From positions 2,072,001 through 2,136,000 of the forward strand of contig JAQPZY010001549.1 of NCBI GenBank assembly GCA_029931535.1: 64,000 nt of DNA, in the 5' to 3' direction. The position numbers and the translations under genes are program-made. This document shows, one piece after another, positions 49,085-62,650 of this stretch (within the stretch, counting starts at the first letter, position 1; each line of letters begins with the position of its first letter). Under the pieces are notes generated by a model, which was not told the origin of the DNA, did no database searches, and worked only from the letters and a program-made list of their open reading frames with translations. The stretch is from Margaritifera margaritifera (lineage: Eukaryota > Mollusca > Bivalvia > Unionida > Margaritiferidae).

Positions 49085-51300
49085 AAGTTATTTTTGCAAT
49101 GAAGCAATCAATGATTTTCTCTTTTCTTCTATTTTTATTATTTGTCCGCATCTGCATGTGGCTATGTATATATGTATGTGTGTCGTTGAGTATATGTCTA
49201 TGGTAGCACACGTTTTTGTCAGAAAAGAATACCTAAAACAGAAATCACAGCAAAACAACTGGGCTTTATATCTTTAACGCATTGTGAGTTTGCTATTGAA
49301 ATTTCAGTGGAAAAAAGTAATGTATCTGTAAACTGGTATCTTGTCCTGGTAATTAAAAGTCAAATATGAATTTACACATTAATATTTTTAGACGGAAAAT
49401 TGTAAAACCTAAAATAACAGGAATAACAAAACGTCAAATTACACACACTGTACTGGTATTACCTATACAAAGATTATTATTCATGGCAATGAAAAATGTG
49501 CTACAAGTCTAAACAGTAATTACCTTAGGATCCCCCATGAAATGATAATCAACACAAATAACACAATTAAAGTCGTAATTGCACACTGTATTTGTAACTC
49601 TTAATCAGTCCTGCTAAATCAATGTGTCATGCAAGTCTACACACTTGTGTAATATGTCTGAATTCAGGATGTGAAATATATTGAACAATTGTCTTTTTCA
49701 CTGTCTTGTCGTCTGTCAATTTTACTGCCGATGGACAACCAAGGAGCAGAAGTATATATGTATTGTACGTGTATCTGAGTGTTCACCATTACTGTTAATT
49801 TAATCTTTAATCCAATATGATTAATCAGGGTTCTAAACAGGCGGGCAAATGTAAACGTTTCGCGTGGGATTTTTGCATGCAGTAGCCATTCCCAAGTAAT
49901 CACATTATGCAACAAACCTGTGGTTGGTTCGATTGTTTAAACTTGCCATGTTCCTTTAACTAAAGTCAGCCAAAATAAAAATATGCAACGTGTTCTACAG
50001 CTAAACGTCCATTTTTTGAACAAACAAATGATAAAGCGTAATTCTAGATCAAAGGCATCCAGTATGTCAAGCTGCTACCATATATTGATGTGTTGACCAA
50101 ATGCAAACATTTGCTAGTCTTGCTTCTTTAAAAAGTCACTTCGAGAGGGTTAGTAGTATTGAGTGATATTACTTGATCAAATAGTGAGTAGCTCAGATCT
50201 GTGGATTAGTTTGGCCTATTACTGGTAACAATCAAATAACACTTATCCACATATTCTATGCAGAAGATTCGTGCACATGCTGTACGTACGCTGAGGGCAA
50301 AGTAAACTATCAAATATTTGTCGTTTGAAAATAGCAGAAATATCATTATAACTTTTAACATTATTATTTTTAATTATATTTGTTGGTTGCCCACCATTCA
50401 CTTTTAGTTGTCTTGGGCTCCCATGCATTGGGCTTTTCTACCTATGTATATCTGTATGTAAGCATGTTTGCCTGTATGTATGTATGCACCATTGCTTCTA
50501 TTTATGTATGCATGTTTTATTTCTTTCTGCGGATGTTCAGTCGGACTGAGATATGGCTGAATGGGTAACTGTAAAAATGTCGGATTTGCAGTGTCCATGG
50601 CAGAAGGTCAAAGGTCGATGTACGTAAATTTGGAAAACACTGACATTTTTGGAAATATTTGACCAAACTTTACATATGGAGTCATTGGAGGTACACACAT
50701 GTATGTACGTATGCATGTGTCTATGCAGCATTACTTCTTTTTATGTATGCATGCTTTGTTTCTTTCTGTGGATGCTCAGTTTGACTAAGATGCGAATGAA
50801 TGGGAAAATGTAAAATGTCGGATTTTTGCAGGGTCCATGGGAGGAGGTCATAGTAATTTTAAAAAATAGTTTTGACCAAACTTTACATATGGAATCATAG
50901 GAGGTAGACATATCATGTATGTAATGTATTTGGATCAATTACCCCCGTGATGGTAGTAGTTCCAATGCAATAAAATAACATGGGGATTTGCGATGCCATG
51001 CTATCGAAATTGTTATTTTTTCTACGATGAGATTGTTAACTACCTATGAATCAGAATGTGAATACGTATCAGCCAATGTAATTTTTGAGCCCATATCAAC
51101 ATGCCCAGAAAATAAATACGTTTGTATCAACCTGACAAGGAGGTCAGTAAATACTTACTTAGTTGACCATGATATCAATAAGCGCTTTTCAAACTGCAAG
51201 TGGGTTTATAACTTCTCATCGGCTTCTTGGGCAAGTTGATAATGCTAATACTATCCTTTATCTATTCATTTAATAGTTCATGCTAACATTTTCAACGTGA
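49085..51300. other. Intergenic, with a direct duplication
   Basis: Apart from the duplication at 50500-50930, nothing is recognised. Confidence 0.5.
50500..50930. repeat. Two-copy direct repeat of about 200-235 bp
   Basis: TTTATGTATGCATG starts each copy (about 50500 and 50739). Shared blocks are TTTCTTTCTG(C/T)GGATG, ATGTCGGATTT, GTCCATGG, GGAGGTCA/GAAGGTCA, and TTGACCAAACTTTACATATG. The second copy is shorter by internal deletions. Confidence 0.8.
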
Positions 51301-51309
51301 ACTTTAATT

Positions 51310-51979
51310 TTAATTGGAGTATTTATTAGGGTGTATGCAATACATCATAGCAGGTTTGGCAACGTCTATTTCCCATGTGTCTTTTCTGATATAATTACTT
51401 GTGGATATTAAGTATGCAAAGTGCACAGTCATCACTTTATTAAAGTATTTGTTATTTCGACCAAACCCACAATAAATGTGTAATGCAGAACTCTTAACAG
51501 CTATACTTATAATGCGAGCAGCAATTTGGAAGGGTAAAACATCAAGAACAATATCTGTAAAATTAAAGATACATTTGACTGCATTTTGCAAGACTCTTGC
51601 AAATGAATGAGACGTTGACTGTATTAGATGGAGCAGAAACCCAGTGAACTTTCAGATGTAAAACCCATACACAATACGATACAAATATCGGTACTAAATA
51701 TAGCGATTCAACGATGCATGTAAAGGTTATTTTTGCCGATAATAAACATTCAAAGACTAACGCATCAATTAGCGATAACAAGAATATGATTTGATTACAT
51801 AAGTATACTAACATTACACCAGCATATATGCCTGATGTTATGTATATTGAATTTATAATATGTGTCCATGAGGTAAGTTGTACTGTAGTGGTAATGTTGT
51901 ATACTACATGTTTACTGCATTCGAATTCAAGGCTAGAATTGTTTACCTGACATTTAGTACTTACATTGGAAGTTTCCAT
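51310..51979 (-). pseudogene. Multi-pass membrane protein-like ORF pair, frameshifted
   Basis: A 138-codon frame from 51979 has an extracellular-like start with sequons and cysteines (NVSTKCQVNNSS, FECSKHVVYNIT). Several hydrophobic spans follow (GIYAGVMLVYLC, IIFLLSLIDALVF, LVPIFVSYCVW). It stops at 51563 while an overlapping frame (51591-51310) continues with VLDVLPFQIAARI and FAYLISTSNY. One frameshift near 51590 would join them. It looks like a GPCR or channel fragment, but I do not recognise the family, and AT-rich DNA can mimic hydrophobic frames. Confidence 0.3.
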
Positions 51980-52700
51980 ATCTTGATATGAGAAAAATCA
52001 GGTACACCAGCAAAATTCCATTTACAGTTACTCATATTCTAGAATGTTCTGTCATGTGACTGGTCTTATATTTACACATCATTTGGTAAACAAGATTCCA
52101 TACCTATCCTAAACTTCATGTCATTAAGATCAGTCTATTAAGGAATTTATTTTAATAATAAGATGTTACAGTTGTGGCAATCAGAGCAAATTCGTAGAGA
52201 GGAATTATTTATTTGAAATATTCATTTCATTTAATAAAAGGGCTCATGCTCATTTTGCATTAATACTTGACTTTGGGATTTATGTGAATTCATTCAAAGA
52301 TATTCCAGATCACATCATTCTGGCACATATGATCAATAAAGACAACTGGCACATCAAGACATTCAAGGCTACTGAAATTCATTCGGAATATTCCATATTT
52401 AGGATTTGTGATTAGGACACATAGGATTATTGGATTATTTGGATTTTAATTCAGGTTACTGTAAGTGTCATTTGAATTTTCATTTTAATTGTCTACAAAT
52501 AAATTGTTTGTTGATTTTCAATCGATTGTTGGCTTCACTTTCTTTTTGTTACATTATTTTGAAGACCTAGAGTCGTAATACTGTATATATGTGTTGCAAT
52601 GTGTACTCAGTTGTTACAACTGCAATAACAAAAACTGTATTCAGTGAGTTAAAGTCATCAGACCCTAAAACAACTAAAATAAGGCATATAATGCAAGAGT
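51980..52700. other. Intergenic
   Basis: No feature recognised. Confidence 0.5.
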
Positions 52701-52719
52701 AAATATGTCATGATATTAT

Positions 52720-53460
52720 CAACCTTTTTCAATACAACTGTTAACGACAAGAAGGTGTAATACTCACGTAGAACAATATTTAATTTGACTAAAAACAAAA
52801 CAAGTTGCTTGCAATACAGTAGATTTAATGAGAGAAACTGCAATATTATCAACAACAGGTGTTATCATACTGTGCATACACAACTACAAATCTGAGTTTG
52901 AATTATACAAAGTCAAGCAAACACAGACTTGCAGATATACAAGATTAATTCACTTTTGACTAAATGTCCAAACGATGTATAATTTGAAATTTAATTGTAT
53001 GACGTTAATGCAAACCGACTTATCTAGATTACAAAAGTTCAAAGCTTTTACAACAGCCAGGCGCATTTATAACAATATACATCCCACGACTAATCATTGT
53101 ATCGTTACACAAAATGCAGTTTTCACAGCTAAATTAAGGCAAATAAAAAGGAAAAATACACAAATGATAAAAAATGACCACGCACTAGTAGAAGTTTCAC
53201 TCAAAGTCTAACTATGCAGACAGGCAGAAAGAAATATGAGAAAGGTGGAACGATATTGAACACAATATTATAAGATACCATATAAGACAAGTAAGTTGAA
53301 TTAACATGTGTATCCTGAAACTTGAACAAATGTAGTTACGAAACATAAAAACAAATAATGGAGCACACAAAATAACAAGCAAGGAAACAAAGTCAAATAA
53401 AACTAATCTGTAATTGTTTTGAACGTCAATTAGAAACAACAATAAAGCAAAATATACATT
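52720..53460 (-). repeat. Diverged duplicate, copy 1 (partner at 56090-56680)
   Basis: Shares with 56090-56680 the order: ACTGCAATATTATCAACAA, a TATCTAGATTAC/TATCTCGAATAC block, GTTTCACTCAAAGTC/GTTTCACCAAAAGTC, and a GAAACTTGA(A/G)CAAA block. On - both read hydrophobic segments after a CAAGTTTCAG acceptor-like site. Copy 1 is more interrupted. Confidence 0.5.
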
Positions 53461-53469
53461 GAATGCATA

Positions 53470-55920
53470 CAGGGTAATTGCATGATAGGATTAACGAATG
53501 CATCATGATATGATATTTCATGCGGCATTTACTTGCAAATTGAAGGGTTCTGTGTTGGCAACACGGGGATTGTTCTTTATCTTTGTACGGTCGTGTAATT
53601 GGCTAACTTTAAAGAAATATCAAATTAGGATACGATGTAATGGAAATGTTTGAATAGAAATCCATATAGACATCTGGAAGCAAAGATGCATATAGGACAA
53701 CTTGAAAGCGAGATTGAAAAGTTCCATTTATTTGTCCACATGCAAATTTGAGACGGAATTGGCTGATCACCTTTTCCAAGCATTGGTTGACCCTCTTTAC
53801 AATTTCTTTTTCTGACAATTTATGCAGTTGTTCATAGTAACACTTATAAATTAAATATGATGAAACCATTAATATATCTATCAATCATGGTGGCACTATC
53901 TTTATAACATCATGTTGCGCGAATGTCCCATCTGTGTGCATTATTTCTTCATAATAAGTTTTGTTTGTTTTTATTGCAAGATGACCCTGAATTTTGATCT
54001 TCAAGTAGCATTTTTGTTACTATGTAGTCAATTTCAACAAATCGTATAGTAATTTGCGTTGAGTTTGCAAGGCTGGTAATAAGATACATATGAACGACAA
54101 ATATGCAAAATGCAAAAACACCATCTTTTACTTCTCTGTTTATCGTAATAAAAGGAAAATTTCTATAAGTGTAATCAAGTGTTGTATGTTGTATGCCACT
54201 TGGTGTACTTCAAAGAACTGCACAAGGTTTATTTTAATTGTCGAATTTAGCATCGAGTTTTGAAATCAACTTTTATCATCAACGTTTCATTTAATAGGTA
54301 TAGCATGCTTTTTATGGCTTATGATCCATTCAATGAAAACATTTATGGCCTATTAAAATTCTAATTCTAAGTTAAACTGGATTACTTATATTCTCGAATT
54401 CGTGAATAACCGGATATTTCTCTTTTAATTTTACCCAGGCTATTAACATTTTTAGTCGAATTAACATATAGATTAACACCAATAAACACGGTACAAAACA
54501 TCAGTTTGGACACTAACTAGTTTTGTACATGGATAAAACTGTAGAGTTAAATAAAAGTGATGTTCATGCATTTCAATCGCTAAGATTTAGGAACAAAAAA
54601 CTGATGTACAGATTGCTTTATTTTTTAAATCTATATGTACCATTTCGGAGATACCCTCCTGCAGAGGATAATAACCAAGATGCGATTTTGGCATTCGAAT
54701 AAAAAACCTTAACAGAAAAATGATATACGACCTAAGACGGTACACACTCTTTTCCATTCGACAGACCGCGGTACGCGCTAAAAGCTTCATTAGACTGATT
54801 CTTTACCAACGTCTCGGTTGAATATCGTCTACCGCTGCCGAATGTGAAATAGCGCTATCGTACACGTTTTTTTTTCCTGTTACCGTCTGGGTCTAATGCA
54901 AAAATCGCAAATTGGTATTTAAACCGTGTTCTGGTGTCACTATTTATTGGTCGTTAACGACATCAACAATATTTCTGTATAAGAGCTACACAAAAGGCAT
55001 TTTACATGCATCCAACACAATTCGACAAGCTCCATATCGTAGACGGAGGAGCGAGATGAAGTGATTAATGGAGTGACTTAATTATAACGGCACACCAATA
55101 CATGAAAGATTATATTAAATAGAGGCAATAGGAGTATAGCATTTCTCCCAGATACACATTACGGCAGACAATGCGGAAAACGCTTTCGTCTGATGACGAG
55201 TGCTGCACGCGGTACCACTGAAGCAACGTGGCTGGGCGATATGAAAAAGGTACACATTTTCAGACGATATACTTTCTAGCATATTTTAAAGCGTTTTAAA
55301 AAATACTAAAGCATCATCAACAGTAAAACAAATAATTACAAGGATAATTTCATTTTTAAATGTTTTTTTTTTCTACACTTTATGTCCTCTCACCGTTGAT
55401 TATACCGACAACCGACCATTGATGAAACTACCGTAACGCTTGTACAATTTTAGTTTTAGTTTACTACTGGAAATGAATATGAACTTTTTTTATTAACTAA
55501 AATATGATTTACAATAACCTATACTAATATCCTGTAAATAATGTATAAACCTATAATGGGAAATGGCGATAAAAATTTAACTGATATTTATTCTTAGCTA
55601 CTTTTTCAGAAATGCTTCCTTTGTGGGGACTATCGTTTATCTCCTAATTTGATGAAGGGATGAGTTTCACTCAGGACCTCAAAAGCCATGAATATATACT
55701 GTATGCTAGCTTGCATAGAATCCTTTTAAACTTGAGTTTATTTGACTAACTGTTTTCCCGTATAATTAAATTCAGAGAATACTAGAAAGTAAAGTCTAAA
55801 ATCAAGCTTTATTTGCGCTTCTGCAAATTTTATAATTGGCTCGGTTTGTGAAACTTTAAAAAAGTTAGGTTAAATAAGTGCGACAAATAATATTAAAGAA
55901 AGGAACAATATAGCAGAAAA
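53470..55920. other. Intergenic, slightly CpG-rich patch at 54730-55240
   Basis: A 91-codon - frame at 53609-53884 (with HKLSEKEIVKRVNQCLEK) has coding-like composition but no support. The patch 54730-55240 has more CG dinucleotides than its surroundings and could be an old promoter or a transposon remnant. Confidence 0.35.
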
Positions 55921-55922
55921 TG

Positions 55923-55923
<1 letters not shown>

Positions 55924-55985
<62 letters not shown>
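55924..55985. repeat. (TA)n microsatellite
   Basis: About 31 units. Confidence 0.97.
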
Positions 55986-55988
<3 letters not shown>

Positions 55989-56089
55989 GATGTTTATCCA
56001 GTGAAACTATCAATGATAATTACATATATAATTCACAAAGCACAATTTTGAAATGAAAGAAACAAAGCTGATTTTCTTCCAAAAAGAAG

Positions 56090-56680
56090 ATTAGTACAAC
56101 AAAACTGTAACATTATCAACAATATATGTTATTGTACTTTGCATAAGAAACTGAAACTTTGAGATTTGAATTTTACTTGACGCCAGTGAACATAAAAGAG
56201 GAGATAGAATTATATGATATCTTCAATACAGTTGTTCAAATATAGTATGACGTCGATGGAAACCGATGTATCTCGAATACGAAGGTAGCAAGATTTCTAA
56301 AACTAGCGGGGTTTACAGAATTATACATTACAAGATTAATAATTGTCAGCTCGAACAGAATATATGTGTCGAGGCGAAATAAGAAATATAAACAAATACA
56401 AATAATAAAACAAAATAAAATAAGACCACACAACAGTATATTAAGTTTCACCAAAAGTCAAACTAGAAACACCGTAAAGTGCATTTATTACAAATAAAGG
56501 ATGATATTTAACGTAATATATAACCGTACCCTAACTTTAATTTTGTGAAATGTGTGTGCTGAAACTTGAGCAAAAGAATAAAAGAAAAACAATGAAAGGA
56601 CATCCATCTAAGAAAACACCAAATAAGGAAACAACCACATAAAACACAATATATAATGAAAACTAACATGTCGGTGTATT
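56090..56680 (-). repeat. Diverged duplicate, copy 2 (partner at 52720-53460)
   Basis: Its - strand keeps an open 72-codon frame (56236-56454) with a strong hydrophobic helix ILLCGLILFCFIICICLYF. The same frame in copy 1 has stops. Confidence 0.5.
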
Positions 56681-56889
56681 TTGTTGGTCGATTGGCACAA
56701 GAATGATTAGAACGTTATATAATGTGTTCGTGTTTGAATGCTTAAATGACTGTTACACCACGTTTAAGGTAATAACGATGAAATTTCAGGAGGTTGGATC
56801 TGTTTACAACGGAATCCTGAAATTAAGAATGTCCTTAGAGTAAAACACAGAATAAAAATCGTAACAAAAAATACTAGCTTACATAAGGT

Positions 56890-57036
56890 ATGTGTTTGTA
56901 CCTTGAACATTTGCATTTGTTTAGTTTCTTTCATAATAGAAGCGATGGAACTACTTTGGTTTTCAACGAAGAGGGCACAGTCCATGCATAATATCAGTTG
57001 TGACTCCCTTACAATACATCGTTTAATGTTTTCCAT
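56890..57036 (-). CDS. Possible exon, unknown
   Basis: ATG at 57036; the frame MENIKRCIVRESQLILC... with balanced composition reaches a CAAG/GTACAA donor-like site about 56901. No family recognised. Confidence 0.2.
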
Positions 57037-57039
57037 AAT

Positions 57040-60000
57040 TGTACGTCTTGACGGGAGAAAAGAGGCTATCGTTACTTAATCATATAATAAAGAACGCACA
57101 CATTAATTGATTTGCAGGAAACTGTTTGCTAGGATACATATTCGTATGTATCATCGGGTCTTATCGGAGTGTGTGTTTCTGTGTGTGTTTGTATTCCAGG
57201 CCGAACTTACACATTTCAATATGTGTATACTAAGGTTGTTCTGAGTTGTTCTGAGAAGCAAGACAGAAAAAGAGATAATTTAGCTTGATTTCCCTAATAG
57301 TCATACATTCTTAGTGTCCCCTTAACATTTTATAAATATTATTGGGGAGTGCCTGCTCTTGCTTTAAACTGAAAGAAGGCCATACTTTTTGTTATATATT
57401 TAAATACTATCATACTCCAGTTGTTGAAACTGCATATATTGATATTCATGTAGTAACATTTTCAACAGAAATATTCCCAAATGATAATTTGAAGGGAAAT
57501 TGACGATCAAATGAATTATATATCATAATATTATATAGGAAACAATGAAAAAAGACATTAATGGGAGGATGAAGTTTGAACTGTGTTAACTCGATAAAGC
57601 TTGTTTCAAATTAAATAGGTACTGTCTGATGCGCAGCGCATTTCTCCAATGGCTTTTGTATTAAAAAATTCGTTTTTTCTAAATGCACCATTTTCAAGTA
57701 AAAAACTCTAATGGGTTATCAACTATTAAACGACTGTTAACTGACAGATCATTATACATTCATCAACACAAGCGATGCTGCACGCACACCAACGATTGGA
57801 AGTAATGGTACAGAACATCGTATATTGATAAATTAAATTGAATCATACAAATGTATGACCATCAGGCTTATTTTCTGAGCCAGACTTGCTTTTTTTTCTT
57901 TATAAATCTAAGGCAAGTCGTTAAATTCGTATTTTGGCCTTAATCAGAATAGTTTAAGTTATGAACTAAGCATTTTCACGAAGTAAAGTTTCGCAAAATT
58001 ATCGTTGGATTGGTAGAGTCGCCATAATAATATCAATTGAATTTCACTATTTCATCTGAATGAATAGATTCTAAAATAGGTAAGAAAAGTACCACTTAAA
58101 AATTATGTTTTATGTAAGCATACAGACAGTTTACCAGACAGTCAGCTGCCCTGGTGAGGGATCGGACCTCTAATTCATTTCCTGCAGAAATGAACGTTAA
58201 GGTTTCTTTTTAAGTAAGATTTTCTTATACGCTTGATGACCCGTGTATCTCTTGATCAAGATAGCACAGTTTTTCTAAGCAATCATAATATGGTACTCCA
58301 CTCCATTTTTCAAGATGTCGATAAGTGGGATATCGGTAGAAGGTACCTAAATTAAGAGTCTCCCACCCAGTGGGCATATGTCTAAAAACAAGCGAGTTCG
58401 TGCAATTTCATAGACATATTCTATGTTGTAGTTGAATCCACCGATTAACGTCCATGATTTTGTTTTTTAATCTGATATTATAGGTAATGAAATGAGCTCT
58501 GGTAACCTGTTCAATTGACAATTAGTGGTCTCAGTCCGTTTGTGCGTTTTCTTAGAACGTTCTATGCACTCTACATCCAAAGCAATGAAAAATGTAGAGT
58601 GATATACATCAAGAGATCAAGAAGCTTTGCTCACTCATGTCAGCGGAAACTAAAAAAACGTCTTGATTCTACCTTTAATAAAATCCAAAATGATTATACA
58701 TAACTTGGTAGATGATATTATATCGTTTCATGGAAGGAACGTACCGGAAATATATAATCATGATGATTGTGAGGACTTAATGGCGTGAATATTTCAAATA
58801 ATGTTTAGTCTACTAGTATATGTATAAATAATTACAATGAAAGATGAAATTACTTAATTTGTGACATCCTAATATAGAACAGATGAAGATAACCGTCATT
58901 CTTAAAGTAATGGAATCTAGATGATTCACATTTGTGCAACTGAAGTCTAAATGGCTCAGTGCCGTGAAGGTGTTGTTATAACAAAGTATATATGCACAGA
59001 TATTGAAAGATACATAAAAAATATAATCTTCCTATTTGTCTCTAAATTCGGAGGCTGTTTAAAATCGAAGAATACCTTGGAAATCAAGTGTTAGCTGTAA
59101 GGTACACTGTACTTTTTTTCCATGTGTACTTTTAGTCGTAAAGTCATACTCCGTTTTCTTCTGTTTATGTCTGAAAAAAGGACGAAATATAACTGAACAA
59201 ATGTTTATGCTTACATAATAAGCATCGACAGTTTAAGTAGTATCGATGAATGAGTGATTTAAATGCTGATTTGAATTATACTCTTGTAACAGACAAGTAT
59301 TCAAACAATTAGCAACACAAAATTACAGTACTATTTGAAGGGAATAAACTTTTCATAAAATGCACAGATATGCTGTCATCGAATTCATTTATGATATACA
59401 ACTTTTAAACTGATACAGAAGTTAGTTCTATTCTGCCAAATCATCCTCGAGTTATGCACCTATTCTTCATGACTGGTTAAAATTAGTGTTTTCATGTCAA
59501 ATCAAATTTAGTCTATAGAATTTCAAAACACAAGGTAATACGTCAAACGTGTATGAGGAATAGGTGATGCATGTAGGTGTATGTATCTAGATTTTTACGT
59601 TTGAATATGTAACACAGATGAATTAACATGCATATCAAAATAGTCTACTCCGCCTAAAATACACTTAAGCGAACGCTAGAATTATTTTGTATTATCCGAA
59701 GTTAGAATCAAACAAAACAGGCAATAAAGACGAAAATAAGCGATATGTACATACATATATAAATCATCATTATTAATCATTTAACATTAGTTCTTATGGT
59801 TATTGCTTTGTTTTAAATTAAATGTAGACTGCATGTCTCGAGTTTTGAGAACTCCCAGCGTGAGTAGTCTAAAACCATGTTAACGTCTATACATTTTACT
59901 AGTTATTTAATCATGTTCTTTTTCTGCAATCAAACGACTGGTATGATCCTTTTTTGTATTAACTAAAGCAGAATGTAATGATCTTTTATTGGCTTTTATG

Positions 60001-60592
60001 TACATGCAGCCCAACGCTATTATAAACAATTCACGAATCCTTGAATATGGTTAAGTACCAATGAAGTCTGTAGGATTGTGTAATCCGTGTATTTTTCCCC
60101 TTTTTGACAAAATTCAGCTCTCACAAATCACTGGAGTTCGTTATACATTGGGATAACATTATATAAAGCAAAATAGTGTCGGAATAACTTGAATTTACGG
60201 ATTATATCCTTTTCCCATAATTTATGTTCGAATAGTTACGTATCTCTCCTATTCCTGTATCAAAAATATAGTTTGATAAGTCCGTAGCAGCTGGTTAGAT
60301 TCTATAACTATGTTGCTTGAAAGGCCCCAAAACATACCCAGTTTCAATCACATTGTTAAGATATATAAGGGCCTCTCAATTATGAAAAAAACAAAAGGAA
60401 CGAAGCTAAGGAAACAGGCTGATAAAAACTATGTATGAAGGCGAAATCAATATTCTGATCATCCATATGTGTATTCATCCCAAAGTAAATTAGTTATCGA
60501 TGATAATAGACAATACCACAAGGACAGTTCTATAGTGATGTTCCAAATAGTCTTTCATCATTGTGTATCTTCAATTCATCTGCGTAATTGGG
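57040..60592. other. Intergenic
   Basis: No gene, repeat array or RNA recognised. Confidence 0.5.
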
Positions 60593-60594
60593 TA

Positions 60595-61377
60595 TAGTAT
60601 GGTCCCGATGGATTCTGAATCGTACCCATTACTAAATCTAAGAAACTAACAGCATGTCACATGTCAAATGCAGATAAGAATATTAAACTTCTTCCATACC
60701 TTACAAATTTCTTTCATTGTTGCCAATGTTCGATGTTACTGACTTGTTTTTTTTCCCAAAAAAACAAGAAATTGAACGGCGTCCGTAAAGTTGAAGCACC
60801 ATGGCTGGACTATTCGATGTGTCCGACGTGGGATTGCGCAGCTGGCGGCCAATTGGCAAATTTCGGAATAGTCTGGTATGAGTTGTGTCGCTTTAAAGCC
60901 TTTATGACTAATTAGTTTATTTCCGTGTATGGAATCATTGACGAATAAATATAGAACGTCGATGCAGATTATCCTAATGTACAGCTGGTATGCGGTTTCA
61001 GAAGAGATACAAACCATTATTAACGAAATTAAGGTATAATGTTATGAAATTGTTGACAAGCTGTATGTTGTCTATGTAACAAGCAGACGATGTTTGTGTG
61101 CATACCACACGTGCGTCCGGACCATTCCGTCATCACTCCTTCTTGTATAGACTCTTCCGGTTTCCGGAAAGCATCCGAAACTTTATTATTTTCTTCACCG
61201 TTGAGAGACACATTTTTTGAGAAAATAAATCAGTAATATCGAACATTGCCAAGAATGAAAGAAATTTTTACGGTATGGAGGAAGCTTAATATTCCTATAT
61301 GCATTTGAAATGTGGCATGCTCTTAGTTTCTGAGATTTAGTACTGGGTACGATTAAGAATCCATCGGGACCATACTA
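60595..61377. mobile_element. 783-bp DNA element with about 165-bp terminal inverted repeats
   Basis: 60595-60760 and the reverse complement of 61211-61377 match nearly throughout, starting TAGTATGGTCCCGATGGATT at both ends. Both ends are flanked by TA (60593-60594 and 61378-61379), a Tc1/mariner-type target duplication. Between the repeats are about 450 bp with short frames (for example - 61211-61029, starting MSLNGEENNKVSDAF) but no transposase. A non-autonomous, MITE-like element of unknown family. Confidence 0.85.
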
Positions 61378-61697
61378 TAGTACGTGCAAGACACGATTAT
61401 CGACATGAAAATGTGATGGGGTAGATTGAAAAATGACTAAACAATGTATCACACCTGGTGTTTCGATATACCTGACGGAATGAATGACCTTCCTGCTATT
61501 ATTATTTTTTTAAGATAAAGGTAAATAATATGATTGTTAGTTTACAAATTCAATAATATGGTAGATCTATCGCATACCTCTATGATGTGTTCTGGTCTTA
61601 AAGAACTGTACATATTGTTTCCTTGATTTTCATACGGATTAAGCTTTTCATAGACGTCGCTACATGATGTGCTGAAAAGGAAAGTAACGCTATTCAA

Positions 61698-61699
<2 letters not shown>

Positions 61700-61750
<51 letters not shown>
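61700..61750. repeat. (TA)n microsatellite
   Basis: About 25 units. Confidence 0.97.
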
Positions 61751-61755
<5 letters not shown>

Positions 61756-62601
61756 GTTTGTCTGTTTTTCTGTCTTTCTGTCAGTATATAATAATGAGAA
61801 GATTTTTCGCTTACCAGACGGTGTTATTTTTGAATGAATCTAACTTAATTCTCGATTTTTCAATAAAATGCCGTAAATTCAGTCTATACACACATATCAA
61901 TACGAGTACGATACATTTCATTCAAGTGCACACAGTAGATACATAGATATACCAATCAAACTTTGAGGTAATATTAAATAACTTACCGTAAAACAGGTGA
62001 CTACTGTAATAAAATAATACTTTACAACGTGTTTTAAATGTCTTTAAATTCATATAAACTTCATTTGTTTAATTGTGTATTTAAATCTGAAATGTTTGGC
62101 TTGGTAGGACCAATGAGTTGTTGTAATAACGTTCCAAATATAATAACTATGTCTCATACACATCATGTAGAGAGGTTTCCGTAACGCAACAACACTGGGC
62201 TCTAGCTTGCAGAAAGGTCCCATTGTACAGGTGCGTCCATCGTATGTGGATCTATTCAAGCACCCTTCACCGTTTTAGAACTAAACTGACCATAAGAAAA
62301 ACGCTACTAACAAAAAGTGGGTCAATTCCTTTTTTTTTTTAATCTGAGAAATTGAACCATGACTAGAAACAAACATAGATAGAAGAGCAGACAAGAGAAA
62401 TCTCTGAATCCTCGAGACTATTTCATCACTTATACCATATCACATATATCCCAACAAATATTACGTTGATTTGAAAAAGGCACTTATGTATAAATGTCAC
62501 TGCTGAATTATCAGAAAATATTTTATAGAAATATTCCAATGGTATGTCGATAAACCACATCAAAAGAGCGATAGTTCAACATCCACAAACACACTCATAC
62601 G

Positions 62602-62602
<1 letters not shown>

Positions 62603-62643
<41 letters not shown>

Positions 62644-62650
62644 CACACAA
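62603..62650. repeat. (AC)n microsatellite
   Basis: About 23 units with one interruption. Confidence 0.95.

Noticed and set aside
49664..49915. 83-codon - ORF considered as an Ig exon for cassette E
   Set aside because: No Ig strand motifs (no D-x-G-x-Y, no conserved Trp context) and no phase-1 splice sites.
58130..58200. Possible second SINE or tRNA head (GGGATCGGACCTC)
   Set aside because: No convincing A box at the right distance, no tail and no target duplication.
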